DNA of 64,000 bases from Galbitalea soli (lineage in GTDB: Bacteria; Actinomycetota; Actinomycetes; Actinomycetales; Microbacteriaceae), in assembly GCF_010686725.1 (NCBI RefSeq), contig NZ_JAAGWZ010000001.1:62001-126000 (forward strand), in the 5' to 3' direction. A program made the translations under genes and the position numbers. Of the stretch, positions 51,253-62,371 are shown one piece after another. The notes under the pieces are model-generated. The model had not been told where the DNA came from, searched no databases, and saw only the letters and a program-made list of their open reading frames with translations. Numbering within the stretch: the stretch's first letter is position 1; the number at the start of each line of letters is the position of its first letter.

Positions 51253-51585
51253 ATGAGTACTCATGACGGTATGGCTGAGATGAAATCTGAAGCCGCACGC
51301 GTCTTCGGCGAGCGGGTCCGCGACAACCGCAAGCGCCTCGGCATCAGCCAGGAGACCCTCGCGGAGCTGTCGGGCGTCCACTGGACCTTCATCGGACAGG
51401 TGGAACGCGGCACCCGCAACCTCAGCCTGCACAACATCGTCAAGATAGCCGCCGGACTCGACGTCGATCCGGGCACTCTCGTGCAGGGGATCGGCGCCGC
51501 CGATGTTCCGGCCGAGGAGAAGCCGGTGTCGGCGGCCGAGCGCATTCGCACCGAGCGCCTCGCGGGGACGAACCCAGTAGCGTAG
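51253..51585 (+). CDS. XRE-family regulator
   Basis: A small (110-residue) Cro/CI-type DNA-binding protein: [36 protein letters not shown], then [16 protein letters not shown]. No ligand domain. Start uncertain: ATG 51253, 51271 and 51280 are all in frame and ATG 51208 is earlier; none has a good ribosome site. It lies 4 nt before an aminotransferase gene whose -10 overlaps its stop codon. Confidence 0.85.
   Translation: MSTHDGMAEMKSEAARVFGERVRDNRKRLGISQETLAELSGVHWTFIGQVERGTRNLSLHNIVKIAAGLDVDPGTLVQGIGAADVPAEEKPVSAAERIRTERLAGTNPVA
51578..51583 (+). promoter_or_regulatory. -10 of leaderless aminotransferase gene
   Basis: TAGCGT lies within the last codons of the XRE gene and ends 6 nt before ATG 51590. 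Confidence 0.55.
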
Positions 51586-51589
51586 GCCT

Positions 51590-52762
51590 ATGCCGCAGCT
51601 CGCCCCGCACATCCCCCAGGTGCCGGGGTCTGGCATCCGTCGGATCTACCTGATCGCCTCCGAGCTCGACGACGTCATCTCGCTCGGGGTGGGCGAGCCC
51701 GACGTGCCGGTGGCCGCCCACATCGGCGAGGCCGCGAAGCGCGCCTGGGACGCCGATCAGACCGACTACACCGACAACGGGGGAATCGCGCCGCTGCGCG
51801 CCGCGCTCGTCGAGAAGCTCGCTCGCGAGAACCGGCTGCACGTGACCCCGCAGCAGGTGTGGGTGACGATCGGCGCGACCCAGGCCCTCCATCAGGCGAT
51901 GCACCTCCTGCTCTCCGCGGGCGACGAGGTGCTCATCCCCGACCCGGGCTACACGACCTTCACCATGACCCCGCGCATGCTCGACGCCGTGCCGGTGCCG
52001 TATCCGCTGCATCCCGACCACGGCTTCCTGCCCGAGATCGCGCAGCTCGAGCAGCTCGTCAGCGAGCGCACCAAGGTGCTCGTGATCAACTCGCCGTCGA
52101 ACCCGCTCGGCACCGTGCTGTCGGAGGAGCGCATGCGCGAGCTGCTCGCCTTCGCCCGGCGCCACGATCTCTGGATCCTGAGCGACGAGGTGTACGAGTA
52201 CTTCGCCTGGGATGAGCCGCACGTGAGCATCGCGAGCCTCGACGACGACGATCGGGTCTTCACGGCCTTCTCGCTGTCGAAGACCTACGCGATGACCGGG
52301 ATCCGCATCGGCTACCTCGTCACGCCCCCGGGTATGGCCGAGGTCATGCGCACCGTTCAGGAGACCACGATCAGCTGCGCGAGCACGCCGGGCCAATACG
52401 CGGCGATCGCGGCCGTCACCGGCAGCCAGGCGCCGGTGGCCGAGGCGCGCGAGCACTACCGCTCCAACCTCACGGCGGCGATGGCGCTGCTGGATGACCG
52501 CGGCATCCGCTACCTCGTTCCCCACGGCACCTTCTACCTCTGGGTCGACGTCAGTCACGCGAGCGGCGGCGACGTCGCCGAGTGGGCGGTGCGGTTCCTC
52601 ATGGAGCAGCGCGTCGCCATCGCCCCGGGGAGCGCCTTCGGGCGGTCGGGCGAGGGCTGGATCCGCGTGTGCGCGGCCGCGACACGTGAGGATCTGCTGG
52701 AGGGCCTGCGCCGGCTGCCGGCGCCCGGGCATCCGGCCGCCCCGCCGCGTGGGACAATATGA
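51590..52762 (+). CDS. PLP-dependent class I/II aminotransferase
   Basis: A 390-residue fold-type I aminotransferase of the aspartate/aromatic group. [29 protein letters not shown] (Asn), [12 protein letters not shown] (Asp/Tyr), [15 protein letters not shown] (PLP Lys) and the late Arg in GWIRVCAAA are present. Substrate could be aspartate, alanine, aromatic or an N-succinyl intermediate. It and the XRE gene sit between rpsT and lepA. Own leaderless promoter. Confidence 0.93.
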   Translation: MPQLAPHIPQVPGSGIRRIYLIASELDDVISLGVGEPDVPVAAHIGEAAKRAWDADQTDYTDNGGIAPLRAALVEKLARENRLHVTPQQVWVTIGATQALHQAMHLLLSAGDEVLIPDPGYTTFTMTPRMLDAVPVPYPLHPDHGFLPEIAQLEQLVSERTKVLVINSPSNPLGTVLSEERMRELLAFARRHDLWILSDEVYEYFAWDEPHVSIASLDDDDRVFTAFSLSKTYAMTGIRIGYLVTPPGMAEVMRTVQETTISCASTPGQYAAIAAVTGSQAPVAEAREHYRSNLTAAMALLDDRGIRYLVPHGTFYLWVDVSHASGGDVAEWAVRFLMEQRVAIAPGSAFGRSGEGWIRVCAAATREDLLEGLRRLPAPGHPAAPPRGTI

Positions 52763-52765
52763 CAA

Positions 52766-54616
<1,851 letters not shown>

Positions 54617-54642
54617 GCCGCGGAACGGCGCAGGAGCCTCCC

Positions 54643-55287
54643 CTGTGGGAGCGGCCGGTCAGCTACGGCGCGATCGGCGGCACCCAGGCGCCCGATCTCC
54701 TGCAGTACCCGCCCCGCGGCTTCCGTCCGATGGAGCGACGGGTGCGCATCGGCCACGGCGCCGTGCGGTGGGAGTACGCCTGGACGCAGCTCTTCACCTG
54801 GGGCCTCCAGCGACTCAGCGGCATGGGGGTCGAGGTCGCCGAGCTGCCCGGCGAGGTGACCGCTCTGAGCTATACCCCGGTCGGCTTCGACGCCGAGGGC
54901 AACCCGGTGCAGCCGGCGACGATCGACTCCTCCGGTGACGCGCTCTTCGGACCGGATGGCACCCCCTTCCTGCGCCCGGGCGACACGGCGATGCTGCGCA
55001 TCCCGTTCGGGCCGTTCCGGGTGGGCGCGCCGGTTCGCGTCGTCCTCGTGATCGACGAGCCCGCTCGCAAGGGCTTCGCCTACGGCACCCTCAAGGGGCA
55101 TCCGGTGAGCGGTGAGGAGGCCTGGGTGGTCGAGAAGGCCGACGACGGGTCGATCTGGATGACCATCCGCTCCTTCTCGCGCCCCGCATCCGGCTGGTGG
55201 CGGCTCGTCTACCCCGCGCTGCGCCTGTCGCAGGAGGCGTACACGCGCCGGTACGAGCGCGCGCTGGCCGGCCCCATCGGACCCTGA
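54643..55287 (+). CDS. DUF1990 protein, probably with CTG start
   Basis: The family N terminus (WERPVSYGAIGGTQAPDLL) is encoded before the first ATG (54730), and no ATG, GTG or TTG lies in frame between the lepA end and that ATG. CTG 54643 has AGGAG 6 nt upstream and gives 214 residues, fitting DUF1990 (RRVRIGHGAVRWEYAW; GFAYGTLKGHPVSGEEAWVVE; SRPASGWWRLVYPALRL). A truncated protein from ATG 54730 (185 residues) would lose the first conserved box. Function of the family is unknown. Confidence 0.75.
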   Translation: MWERPVSYGAIGGTQAPDLLQYPPRGFRPMERRVRIGHGAVRWEYAWTQLFTWGLQRLSGMGVEVAELPGEVTALSYTPVGFDAEGNPVQPATIDSSGDALFGPDGTPFLRPGDTAMLRIPFGPFRVGAPVRVVLVIDEPARKGFAYGTLKGHPVSGEEAWVVEKADDGSIWMTIRSFSRPASGWWRLVYPALRLSQEAYTRRYERALAGPIGP

Positions 55288-55314
55288 GCGAGCATCCCGC
55301 GGAGGGCCCGTGCC

Positions 55315-55977
55315 TCAGCGCGCGAGGAACTCCAGCACCGCGTCGAGGCCCGAGTCGAAGTCCTCGATGAGGAGCGCGGCGCCCGTCTCGCGCAGGTCGT
55401 CCACCGAGTACACACCGGTCGCGACCCCGATGAAGGGGATGCCCGCCGCCTGCGCCGCGATGTCGTCGCCGGGGGTGTCGCCGATGATGACGGTGCGGTG
55501 GTCGAGCAGTTCCTCCTGCGCGCGGATGGTGAGCTCGCTGCGCAGTGGAGTGATGTCGCCGAAGTAGGAGTGCTGCCAGTCGAACGCATCGACGGGGAGG
55601 CCCGAGCCGTCGATCTTGAATCGCGCTCGGCGCTCTGAGTTGCCGGTGAGGAGCGCGTTGACGTAGCCGCGCGCGGCGAAGGCGTCGAGCGCCTCGGGGA
55701 TCCCCGGGCAGATCTCGCGATGCAGGCCGCGCTCGTGGCGCAGGCGGGAGAGCTCGTCGAGATGGTGGCGCGCGGTCTCGTGCAGCCCCGCGTCGAGGCC
55801 GTGGGCGGCGAGGGTCTCGGCGAGGATCTGCCCGTCGGTCTTGCCGTGCATGTGGGGGAGCAGCTGTTCGAGGGCCCGCCCCGCGCTGAGTTCGACCGCC
55901 TCGTGGTAAAGGTTCGCGGCCTCCCTCCCGTTGCGAAGCAGCGTGCCGTCGACGTCCCAGAGAATGTAGGTGCTCAT
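55315..55977 (-). CDS. HAD-family hydrolase
   Basis: A 220-residue phosphatase-type HAD: DVDGTLLRNG (nucleophile Asp), LTGNSERR (motif II, Thr), KID-like Lys region and GDTPGDDIAAQAAG (motif IV). The cap is helical, as in the phosphoglycolate phosphatase/beta-phosphoglucomutase group. ATG 55977 has TAGCCT 7 nt before it. It diverges from hemW. Confidence 0.92.
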   Translation of the reverse strand: MSTYILWDVDGTLLRNGREAANLYHEAVELSAGRALEQLLPHMHGKTDGQILAETLAAHGLDAGLHETARHHLDELSRLRHERGLHREICPGIPEALDAFAARGYVNALLTGNSERRARFKIDGSGLPVDAFDWQHSYFGDITPLRSELTIRAQEELLDHRTVIIGDTPGDDIAAQAAGIPFIGVATGVYSVDDLRETGAALLIEDFDSGLDAVLEFLAR

Positions 55978-56012
55978 CGCGTCAAGGCTATCGGTGCGAG
56001 ACTTGTCGGGTC

Positions 56013-57245
56013 ATGCCGAGCGCCCTCCCCATCGCCGATCCCGCGCCCCTCGACGGGCTCCTTCCGGATTCGGTGCGCCAGGGGGCCGAGACCCGCGCCT
56101 TCGGCGTCTACCTGCACGTGCCGTTCTGCCGGGTGCGCTGCGGCTACTGCGACTTCAACACGTACACGGCGGACGAGCTCCGTGGCGCGAAGCGCAGCGA
56201 CTACGCCGGTCAGGCGATCGCGGAGATCGCGCTCGCCCGTCGCGTGCTCGAGCGGGCGCAGCTGGCGCCCCGCCCCGCATCGACCGTGTTCTTCGGCGGC
56301 GGCACGCCGACGATGCTGCCGGTCACCGACCTCGCCGACATGCTCGGCGCGGTGCGCGACGCGTGGGGGCTGGTGCCCGGCGCGGAGGTGACGACGGAGG
56401 CGAACCCCGACTCCGTCGATGCCGGCTACCTGCGCTCCCTGCGCGAGGCGGGCTTCACGAGGGTCTCCTTCGGCATGCAGTCGGCGGTGCCGCGGGTGCT
56501 GGCGACCCTGGAGCGCACGCACGACCCGGCCCGCATTCCGCTCGTGGTCGCGTGGGCGCGCGAGGCCGGGCTGGAGGTGAGCCTCGATCTCATCTACGGC
56601 ACACCGGGGGAATCGATCGACGACTGGCGAGCATCCCTCGATCAGGCCATCGCCCAGGAGCCCGACCACGTCTCGGCCTACGCGCTCATCGTGGAGGAGG
56701 GCACGAAACTCGCCCGGCAGATCGCGCGGGGCGAGGTGGCGGCCCCTGGCGACGACCTGCAGGCCGACATGTACGAGCTGGCGGATGCCGTGCTCGGCGA
56801 GGCCGGATTCGGCTGGTACGAGGTGAGCAACTGGGCGCGCGACGGTGCCGCCGATCACCGCTCCCGTCACAACCTGGCGTACTGGCAGGGTCACGATTGG
56901 TGGGGCGTCGGACCGGGGGCGCACAGCCACGTCGGGGGCGTGCGCTGGTGGAACGTGAAGCACCCCGCGGCCTACGCCGCGCGGATCCTCGCGGGGGAGT
57001 CGCCGGCGTTCGGGCGCGAGACCCTCGATGACGAGACCCGCAGGGTCGAGCGCGTGCTGCTCGCGACGCGCATCCGCGAGGGTCTGCCGATCGAGGCGCT
57101 CACGACGCAGGGGCGGACCTCCGTCGCCGGGCTCATCGCCGACGAACTCGTGGATGCCCGAGCCGCCCTGCACGGAACCATCGAGCTGACCCTCCGCGGC
57201 CGCCTCCTCGCCGACGCGGTCGTGCGTCGCCTGCTCGCCGAGTAG
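56013..57245 (+). CDS. hemW: HemW-like radical SAM protein
   Basis: A 410-residue radical SAM enzyme related to coproporphyrinogen oxidase HemN but of the HemW haem-chaperone type. The cluster motif is CxxxCxxC (C39, C43, C46) in HVPFCRVRCGYCDFNTYT, here with the HemW-like H-x-P-F-C. GGGTPTMLP, GMQSAVPRVLATLERTH and SVGPGAH-type VGPGAHSHVGG follow. Its place before hrcA-dnaJ is conserved in many bacteria. Confidence 0.93.
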   Translation: MPSALPIADPAPLDGLLPDSVRQGAETRAFGVYLHVPFCRVRCGYCDFNTYTADELRGAKRSDYAGQAIAEIALARRVLERAQLAPRPASTVFFGGGTPTMLPVTDLADMLGAVRDAWGLVPGAEVTTEANPDSVDAGYLRSLREAGFTRVSFGMQSAVPRVLATLERTHDPARIPLVVAWAREAGLEVSLDLIYGTPGESIDDWRASLDQAIAQEPDHVSAYALIVEEGTKLARQIARGEVAAPGDDLQADMYELADAVLGEAGFGWYEVSNWARDGAADHRSRHNLAYWQGHDWWGVGPGAHSHVGGVRWWNVKHPAAYAARILAGESPAFGRETLDDETRRVERVLLATRIREGLPIEALTTQGRTSVAGLIADELVDARAALHGTIELTLRGRLLADAVVRRLLAE

Positions 57246-57269
57246 GCCGTCGCCCCGCCGCGTGACCCG

Positions 57270-57320
57270 GCCCGCGCCCGTGCACCCGCCCGTGCCCTGG
57301 CCCGCGACCCGCCCGTGCCC
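57270..57320. repeat. Imperfect GC-rich direct repeats after hemW
   Basis: A 14-mer ACCCGCCCGTGCCC is repeated at 57284-57297 and 57307-57320, with related flanks. It lies before a strong hairpin. Confidence 0.7.
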
Positions 57321-57330
57321 GACAACGACC

Positions 57331-57360
57331 GAGGGGGGCCGGCCGAAGCCGGCCCCCCTC
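57331..57360. terminator. Bidirectional terminator between hemW and DUF4870 gene
   Basis: GAGGGGGGCCGGC (57331-57343) and GCCGGCCCCCCTC (57348-57360), 13-bp perfect stem with a CGAA tetraloop. Confidence 0.9.
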
Positions 57361-57378
57361 GGGACGCGCGCGGTGGGA

Positions 57379-57774
57379 CTACTTGATGAGTCGGATGGCG
57401 AAGGGGTAGCGGTACGCGATGCCGTCCTTGGCCTTGAGGAACCCCATGATCGACAGCACGATGCTGAGGATCGCGACGACCCAGACGAGGATGATGAGCA
57501 GCCCGCCGATGCCGAAGGTGATCGCGCCGACGATTGCCGCGAGGATGTTGATCACGATGTAGAGGCCCAGGCAGGTGAGCTGGAAGTTCAGCGCCTCCTT
57601 CGCCTCGGTGTTCGTGAAGCGGCCGCGGTCCTTGAACACGAGCCAGATGATGAGCGACGGCAGGAAGCCGATGATTCCGCCGAGGTGCGCGAACGACGCC
57701 CACTGGCGGTCCTCCGCCTCGGTGAGGGGAGCGCCGGGAGTAGCTGCGGCCGGCTGGGGAGTCGGTTCAGTCAT
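57379..57774 (-). CDS. DUF4870 membrane protein
   Basis: A 131-residue protein with three to four hydrophobic segments: FAHLGGIIGFLPSLIIWLV, LGLYIVINILAAIVGAITFG and LLIILVWVVAILSIVLSIMG; RFTNTEAKEALNFQL is the family core. Pro-rich start. The family (DUF4870, Tic20-like) is of unknown function. Strong promoter TTGCAC-17-TAGCTT, 100-nt leader with AAAGGCG. Confidence 0.9.
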   Translation of the reverse strand: MTEPTPQPAAATPGAPLTEAEDRQWASFAHLGGIIGFLPSLIIWLVFKDRGRFTNTEAKEALNFQLTCLGLYIVINILAAIVGAITFGIGGLLIILVWVVAILSIVLSIMGFLKAKDGIAYRYPFAIRLIK

Positions 57775-57877
57775 GATGTGTCGCCTTTCAGGTAACGAAA
57801 TGTGGACCGGATGCCCCGTTAAGGCACTGGTTCTGCCGCTGCCAGCCGATACTCAGCTTTTGGCGGTAACACAACAC

Positions 57878-57906
57878 AAGCTAGTGCTTGGGTGTGCGGC
57901 GTGCAA
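57878..57906 (-). promoter_or_regulatory. Promoter of DUF4870 gene
   Basis: Minus strand: TTGCAC (57906-57901), 17-bp spacer, TAGCTT (57883-57878). Confidence 0.6.
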
Positions 57907-57930
57907 CGGGAGAAATGCCCGAAGTCACGA

Positions 57931-57962
57931 TAGAATTGGCAGTCAATATCAGTGAGTGCTAA
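57931..57962 (+). promoter_or_regulatory. hrcA promoter -10 and CIRCE element
   Basis: -10 TAGAAT (57931-57936) runs into a CIRCE element: TTGGCAGTC (57936-57944), 9-nt spacer, GAGTGCTAA (57954-57962). The right arm is perfect, the left arm has two mismatches to TTAGCACTC. It is the binding site of HrcA, whose gene follows. Confidence 0.85.
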
Positions 57963-57981
57963 TCCATGAGGGGGCGTTTCC

Positions 57982-59004
57982 ATGGTTTCCGAGCGCAGCC
58001 TCGACGTGCTCCGCGTCATCGTGCAGGACTACGTCGCGTCGCGCGAGCCGGTCGGCTCGAAGTCCATCGTCGAGCGGCACGCCTTCGGCGTCTCGGCCGC
58101 GACGATCCGCAACGACATGGCGCTCCTCGAGGAAGAGGAGCTCATCACCGCGCCCCACACCTCCTCGGGGCGCATCCCCACCGACAAGGGCTACCGCGTC
58201 TTCGTCGATCAGCTCGCCGACATGCGCCCGCTCACCGCGGCCCAGCGGCAGGCGATCGAGGCCTTCCTGGGCGCCTCCGTCGACCTCGACGACGTGCTCG
58301 CGCGCACCGTCCGGCTCCTCTCCCAGCTCACCCACCAGGTCGCGCTCGTGCAGTACCCGTCGCTGGCCCCATCGCGCGTGCGCCACGTCGAGCTCGTCCC
58401 GCTCAGCGCCTCGCGGGTCATGAGCGTCTTCATCACCGATTCGGGCCGGGTGGAGCAGCGGATCCTCGACGTCGCGGCACCCGTGGACGAGTCGTTCCTC
58501 GCCGACCTCCGCGCGCGGCTGAATGCGACGCTCGGCGGTCGCGGGCTCGCGGATGCGGCCTCCCTGCTCGCGAAGTTCCCCGAGCAGTTCGTGCCGGAGC
58601 GGCGCCCCGTCGTCACCCAGATCGCCTCGAGTCTCGTCGAGCAGGTGGCGGCGAACCGCCAGGACCGGCTCGTGATGGCCGGCACCGCCAACCTCGTGCG
58701 CACGGAAGACGACTTCTCCGGCAGCATCTACCCCGTGCTGGAGGCCATCGAGGAGCAGGTCACGCTCCTGCGCCTGTTCGGCGAGATGGCGATCGACGAG
58801 CACGGCGTGGCCGTGCGGATCGGCCGCGAGAACGCGGAGTTCGGCCTCGGCGAGACCTCGGTGCTCTCGAGCGGCTACACCCAGGCGGGTGGGGGCGCCG
58901 CGCGCCTCGGTGTGCTCGGCCCGCTCCGCCAGGACTACTCCAACAACATGGCCGCCGTGCGCGCGGTGGCCCGATACCTGACCCGTCTTCTCGGCGAAGA
59001 CTGA
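57982..59004 (+). CDS. hrcA: Heat-inducible transcription repressor HrcA
   Basis: A 340-residue HrcA: winged helix [27 protein letters not shown] with [19 protein letters not shown], then the GAF-like domain ([24 protein letters not shown]) and terminal [22 protein letters not shown]. Represses heat-shock genes through CIRCE, with GroEL as helper. GAGGGGGCG before ATG 57982. It is autoregulated and cotranscribed with dnaJ. Confidence 0.97.
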   Translation: MVSERSLDVLRVIVQDYVASREPVGSKSIVERHAFGVSAATIRNDMALLEEEELITAPHTSSGRIPTDKGYRVFVDQLADMRPLTAAQRQAIEAFLGASVDLDDVLARTVRLLSQLTHQVALVQYPSLAPSRVRHVELVPLSASRVMSVFITDSGRVEQRILDVAAPVDESFLADLRARLNATLGGRGLADAASLLAKFPEQFVPERRPVVTQIASSLVEQVAANRQDRLVMAGTANLVRTEDDFSGSIYPVLEAIEEQVTLLRLFGEMAIDEHGVAVRIGRENAEFGLGETSVLSSGYTQAGGGAARLGVLGPLRQDYSNNMAAVRAVARYLTRLLGED

Positions 59005-59033
59005 GTCCCGAAGACCAAGACACGAAGGAACAC

Positions 59034-60146
59034 GTGGCAGACCATTACGAGGTGCTCGGCGTCGATCGCACGGCGACACCGGAAGAGATCAAGAAGGCGT
59101 ATCGTCGCCTCGCCCGCGAGCTGCACCCCGACGTCAACCCGAGTCCGGACGCGAGCGACCAGTTCAAGCTCGTCACCCACGCCTACGACGTGCTGAGCGA
59201 CCCGCAGGCCCGGCAGCAGTACGACGCCGGTCCCCAGGCGGGCTTCGGCGGCGCGGGCGGCTTCGGGGGCTTCGGCGACATCTTCGAGACCTTCTTCGGC
59301 GGCGGAGCGGGCGGAGGCCAGGGTCGCGGCCCGCGGTCCCGGCGTGAGCGCGGTCAGGATGCCCTGCTCCGGGTCGAGCTCGACCTCGACGAGGTCATCT
59401 TCGGCACGCGCCGCGAACTCGACATCAACACCGCGGTGCTCTGCGAGACCTGCGAGGGCAGCTGCTGCGCGCCCGGCACCTCCCCGCAGACCTGCGACAT
59501 CTGCGGCGGCTCGGGCTCGATCCAGCGGTCGGTCCGCAGCCTGCTGGGCAACGTCATGACGTCGAGCCCCTGCGGCACCTGCCGCGGCTACGGCACGGTC
59601 ATCCCGAGCCCGTGCCCCACCTGCCAGGGTCAGGGACGCGTGCGCGCGACCCGCACCGCGACGGTCGACATCCCTGCGGGCGTCGACACCGGCCTGCGCA
59701 TCCAGTTGCCGTCGCAGGGCGAGGTCGGCCCGGCGGGCGGCCCGCAGGGCGACCTCTACCTGGAGATCAAGGTCAAGCACCACGACACCTTCAGTCGCAA
59801 CGGGGATGACCTGCTCGCGACCCTCGAGGTGCAGATGACCGACGCGATCCTCGGCACGACGGCGCGACTCAAGACGCTCGACGGCGAGGTCTCCGTCGAG
59901 ATCAAGCCGGGAACGCAGAGCGCCGAGGTCATCACGGTGAAGGATCGCGGCATCACGCACCTGCGCGGCAGCGGCCGCGGCGACCTCAAGATCGGTGTGC
60001 AGGTCGTGACGCCCACGCGCCTGAGCTCGAAGGAGCAGGAGCTCGTGCGCCAGCTGGCGGGATCGCGCAAGCAGGTTCCGCCGCACCTCGCCGCGTTCCA
60101 GCAGGGGCTCTTCGCCAAGCTCCGGGACCGCTTCCTGAACGTCTGA
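59034..60146 (+). CDS. dnaJ: Chaperone DnaJ (DnaJ2 type)
   Basis: A 370-residue J-protein: J domain with HPD (residues 31-33), Gly/Phe linker ([19 protein letters not shown]), zinc domain with [16 protein letters not shown] and CPTCQGQG repeats; the first repeat is CETCEGSC, with Cys for the last Gly. C-terminal substrate domains follow. Start GTG 59034 behind GAAGGA. HrcA-linked, so it is the second DnaJ common in actinobacteria, not the one next to dnaK-grpE. Confidence 0.96.
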   Translation: MADHYEVLGVDRTATPEEIKKAYRRLARELHPDVNPSPDASDQFKLVTHAYDVLSDPQARQQYDAGPQAGFGGAGGFGGFGDIFETFFGGGAGGGQGRGPRSRRERGQDALLRVELDLDEVIFGTRRELDINTAVLCETCEGSCCAPGTSPQTCDICGGSGSIQRSVRSLLGNVMTSSPCGTCRGYGTVIPSPCPTCQGQGRVRATRTATVDIPAGVDTGLRIQLPSQGEVGPAGGPQGDLYLEIKVKHHDTFSRNGDDLLATLEVQMTDAILGTTARLKTLDGEVSVEIKPGTQSAEVITVKDRGITHLRGSGRGDLKIGVQVVTPTRLSSKEQELVRQLAGSRKQVPPHLAAFQQGLFAKLRDRFLNV

Positions 60147-60150
60147 CGCC

Positions 60151-60879
60151 GTGGCCCACCTGTATCTCGACGAGGAACTCGGCGATCCGGAGCTCGATGC
60201 CGAGGCGGTCGTCACGGGCGCCGAGGCGCGCCACGCCGTCGTGGTCGGCCGGTTGCAGGTGGGCGAGCACGTCTCCGTCGGCAATGGCGCGGGCCTCATC
60301 GCGAGCGGGGTGGTCACGGCTGCCGCGCCCGCCGAGTTCCGCTTCCGCGTCGACGAGCTCGCGCGGCAGCCGCGGCGGGAGCCGGCCATCTGGCTGGCCC
60401 AGGCGCTCGCGAAGGGCGACCGCGACGAGCTCGCGGTGCAGGCCGCGACCGAGCTCGGCGTCGACGGCGTGATCCCGTGGGCCGCCGCGCGCAGCGTCTC
60501 GCGCTGGGAGGGGGCCAAGATCGCGAAGGGGCAGGCGCGCTGGACCGCCCTCGTGCGCGAGGCGAGCAAGCAGTCGGTGCGGCCGTGGCTGCCCGAGGTG
60601 AGCCCGCTCGTCACGACGCGGCAGCTCGCGGCCCTGGGTTCGTCGGCGCGGCTCGTGGTGCTCGACCCGGAGTCGTCGCAGCCGCTCTCGGCCGTGCATC
60701 CGGATGACCGCGACCTCGTGCTCGTCGTCGGCCCAGAGGGCGGCATCTCGCCCGCCGAGTTCGACCTCTTCGCCGCCGCCGGCGCCCTGCGCGCGCGCCT
60801 CGGACCGGAGGTCCTGCGCACCTCGACGGCGGGGCCCGCCGCGATCGCTCTGCTCAGCGCGAAACTGGGGCGCTGGTAG
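60151..60879 (+). CDS. rsmE: 16S rRNA m3U1498 methyltransferase
   Basis: A 242-residue SPOUT methyltransferase: N-terminal PUA-like part (GAEARHAVVVGRLQVGEHVSVGNG), then the trefoil-knot domain with GPEGGISPAEFDLF and LRTSTAGPAAIALL. Methylates U1498 of 16S rRNA (E. coli numbering) with SAM. GTG 60151 lies 4 nt after dnaJ; same transcript likely. Confidence 0.95.
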   Translation: MAHLYLDEELGDPELDAEAVVTGAEARHAVVVGRLQVGEHVSVGNGAGLIASGVVTAAAPAEFRFRVDELARQPRREPAIWLAQALAKGDRDELAVQAATELGVDGVIPWAAARSVSRWEGAKIAKGQARWTALVREASKQSVRPWLPEVSPLVTTRQLAALGSSARLVVLDPESSQPLSAVHPDDRDLVLVVGPEGGISPAEFDLFAAAGALRARLGPEVLRTSTAGPAAIALLSAKLGRW

Positions 60880-60891
60880 GCGCCCGCGCTC

Positions 60892-60897
60892 TAAGCT
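60892..60897 (+). promoter_or_regulatory. -10 of leaderless HIT gene
   Basis: TAAGCT ends 6 nt before ATG 60904, in the 24-nt gap after rsmE. Confidence 0.55.
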
Positions 60898-60903
60898 GAA
60901 ACC

Positions 60904-61257
60904 ATGTCGACGACCGAACCCACCCTCTTCGAGCGCATCGCCGCGCGCGAGATCCCGGCGCGGATCGTCTTCGAGAACGAGCGCGTGATCGCGTTCCACG
61001 ACATCGCGCCGCAGGCGCCGCTCCACCTCCTCGTCACGCCCAAGTCGGGTGCCTACGCGACCGTCGCCGAGCTCGCCGCGGCCGATCCCGCTCTCCTCGC
61101 GGAGGTCGTGATCATCGCCGACGGGCTCGCGAGCGAGTTCTCCAACGGGGAGTACCGGCTCGTGTTCAACAGCGGCGCCTCGGCGGGCCAGACGGTCTTC
61201 CACGTGCATGCCCACCTGCTCTCCGGCGGCCTCGACGAAGGTTCCCTTGGCTCCTGA
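60904..61257 (+). CDS. HIT-domain protein (Hint-like)
   Basis: A 117-residue nucleotide-binding protein with the catalytic His triad HVHAHLL (H100, H102, H104), and PQAPLHLLVTPKS typical of the Hint branch. Hydrolyses adenosine phosphoramidates. Leaderless start. Its last codons overlap the phoH start. Confidence 0.95.
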   Translation: MSTTEPTLFERIAAREIPARIVFENERVIAFHDIAPQAPLHLLVTPKSGAYATVAELAAADPALLAEVVIIADGLASEFSNGEYRLVFNSGASAGQTVFHVHAHLLSGGLDEGSLGS

Positions 61258-62371
61258 CGACAGCTCGCTGGCCGACGACACCGGGGTGACCCGCGCCGAG
61301 CTGCGCGTCGACGGCGTCGCCATGGTGCGACTGCTCGGCCCGCAGGACCGGCTGCTCACCACCATCGAGCGGCAGTACCCCGAGGTCGAGGTGCTCGTCC
61401 GCGGCAACATCATCACCCTCACCGGGCCGGCGACGGAGGTCGCCGCGTCCGAACGATTGGTCAAGGAGCTGATCACACTGGTACGCAACGGCGCCGAACT
61501 CGGCCAGAGCGATGTGACGTCGTCCGCGCGCATCCTGGAGGGCGGCCAGGGCAGCCCGGCCGAGCTGCTCAGCCAGGCCATCCTCACGAGCCGCGGCAAG
61601 AGCATCCGACCGAAGACCCTCGGGCAGAAGGAGTACGTCGACGCGATCGACCGGCACACGATCGTGTTCGGCATCGGGCCGGCGGGCACCGGCAAGACCT
61701 ATCTCGCGATGGCGAAGGCGGTGCAGGCGCTGCAGCGCAAGGAGGTGGAGCGGATCATCCTGACCCGCCCCGCCGTCGAGGCGGGGGAGCGGCTCGGCTT
61801 CCTGCCGGGCACACTCACCGACAAGATCGACCCCTACCTGCGCCCGCTGTACGACGCGCTCAACGAGATGATGGACCCGGAGATCGTGCCCAAGCTGCTC
61901 GCGGCGGGCACGGTCGAGGTCGCCCCGCTCGCCTACATGCGCGGTCGCACGCTCAATAACGCCTTCGTCGTGCTCGACGAGGCCCAGAACACGACGCCGG
62001 AGCAGATGAAGATGTTCCTCACGCGCCTCGGGTTCGGCTCCCGCATGGTCGTCACGGGCGACATCACGCAGGTCGACCTCCCGGTGGGCGCGAGCGGGCT
62101 GCAGCTCGTCACGCGGGTGCTCAGCGATATCGACGACATCCACTTCGCGCGCCTCACGAGCGAGGATGTGGTGCGCCACAGCCTCGTGGGCCGGATCGTC
62201 GACGCGTACACGAAGTACGACGCCGAGCGGCAGGCCGCCCGATTCGAGCGCGAGCACGGCGACCCGGACGGCGCCAATCGTGCCGAACGCCGCGGGCACG
62301 CGCCGCAGGACCGCAAGACCGCCCAGAACCCGAAGGCCCCCGGCCGCCCCGACAGAAGGTGGGGCCGCTAG
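61247..62371 (+). CDS. phoH: PhoH-like ATPase
   Basis: A 374-residue PhoH protein: N-terminal KH-like domain (VEVLVRGNIITLTGPATEV), ATPase core with Walker A GPAGTGKT (residues 144-151), VVLDEAQNTTPEQMKMFLTR (Walker B) and GDITQVDLP. The start is taken as TTG 61247 with GAAGG 5-6 nt upstream, overlapping the HIT gene by 11 nt; ATG 61208 would overlap by 50 nt and adds residues that mirror HIT codons. Likely partner of YbeY in RNA work. Confidence 0.92.
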   Translation: MAPDDSSLADDTGVTRAELRVDGVAMVRLLGPQDRLLTTIERQYPEVEVLVRGNIITLTGPATEVAASERLVKELITLVRNGAELGQSDVTSSARILEGGQGSPAELLSQAILTSRGKSIRPKTLGQKEYVDAIDRHTIVFGIGPAGTGKTYLAMAKAVQALQRKEVERIILTRPAVEAGERLGFLPGTLTDKIDPYLRPLYDALNEMMDPEIVPKLLAAGTVEVAPLAYMRGRTLNNAFVVLDEAQNTTPEQMKMFLTRLGFGSRMVVTGDITQVDLPVGASGLQLVTRVLSDIDDIHFARLTSEDVVRHSLVGRIVDAYTKYDAERQAARFEREHGDPDGANRAERRGHAPQDRKTAQNPKAPGRPDRRWGR

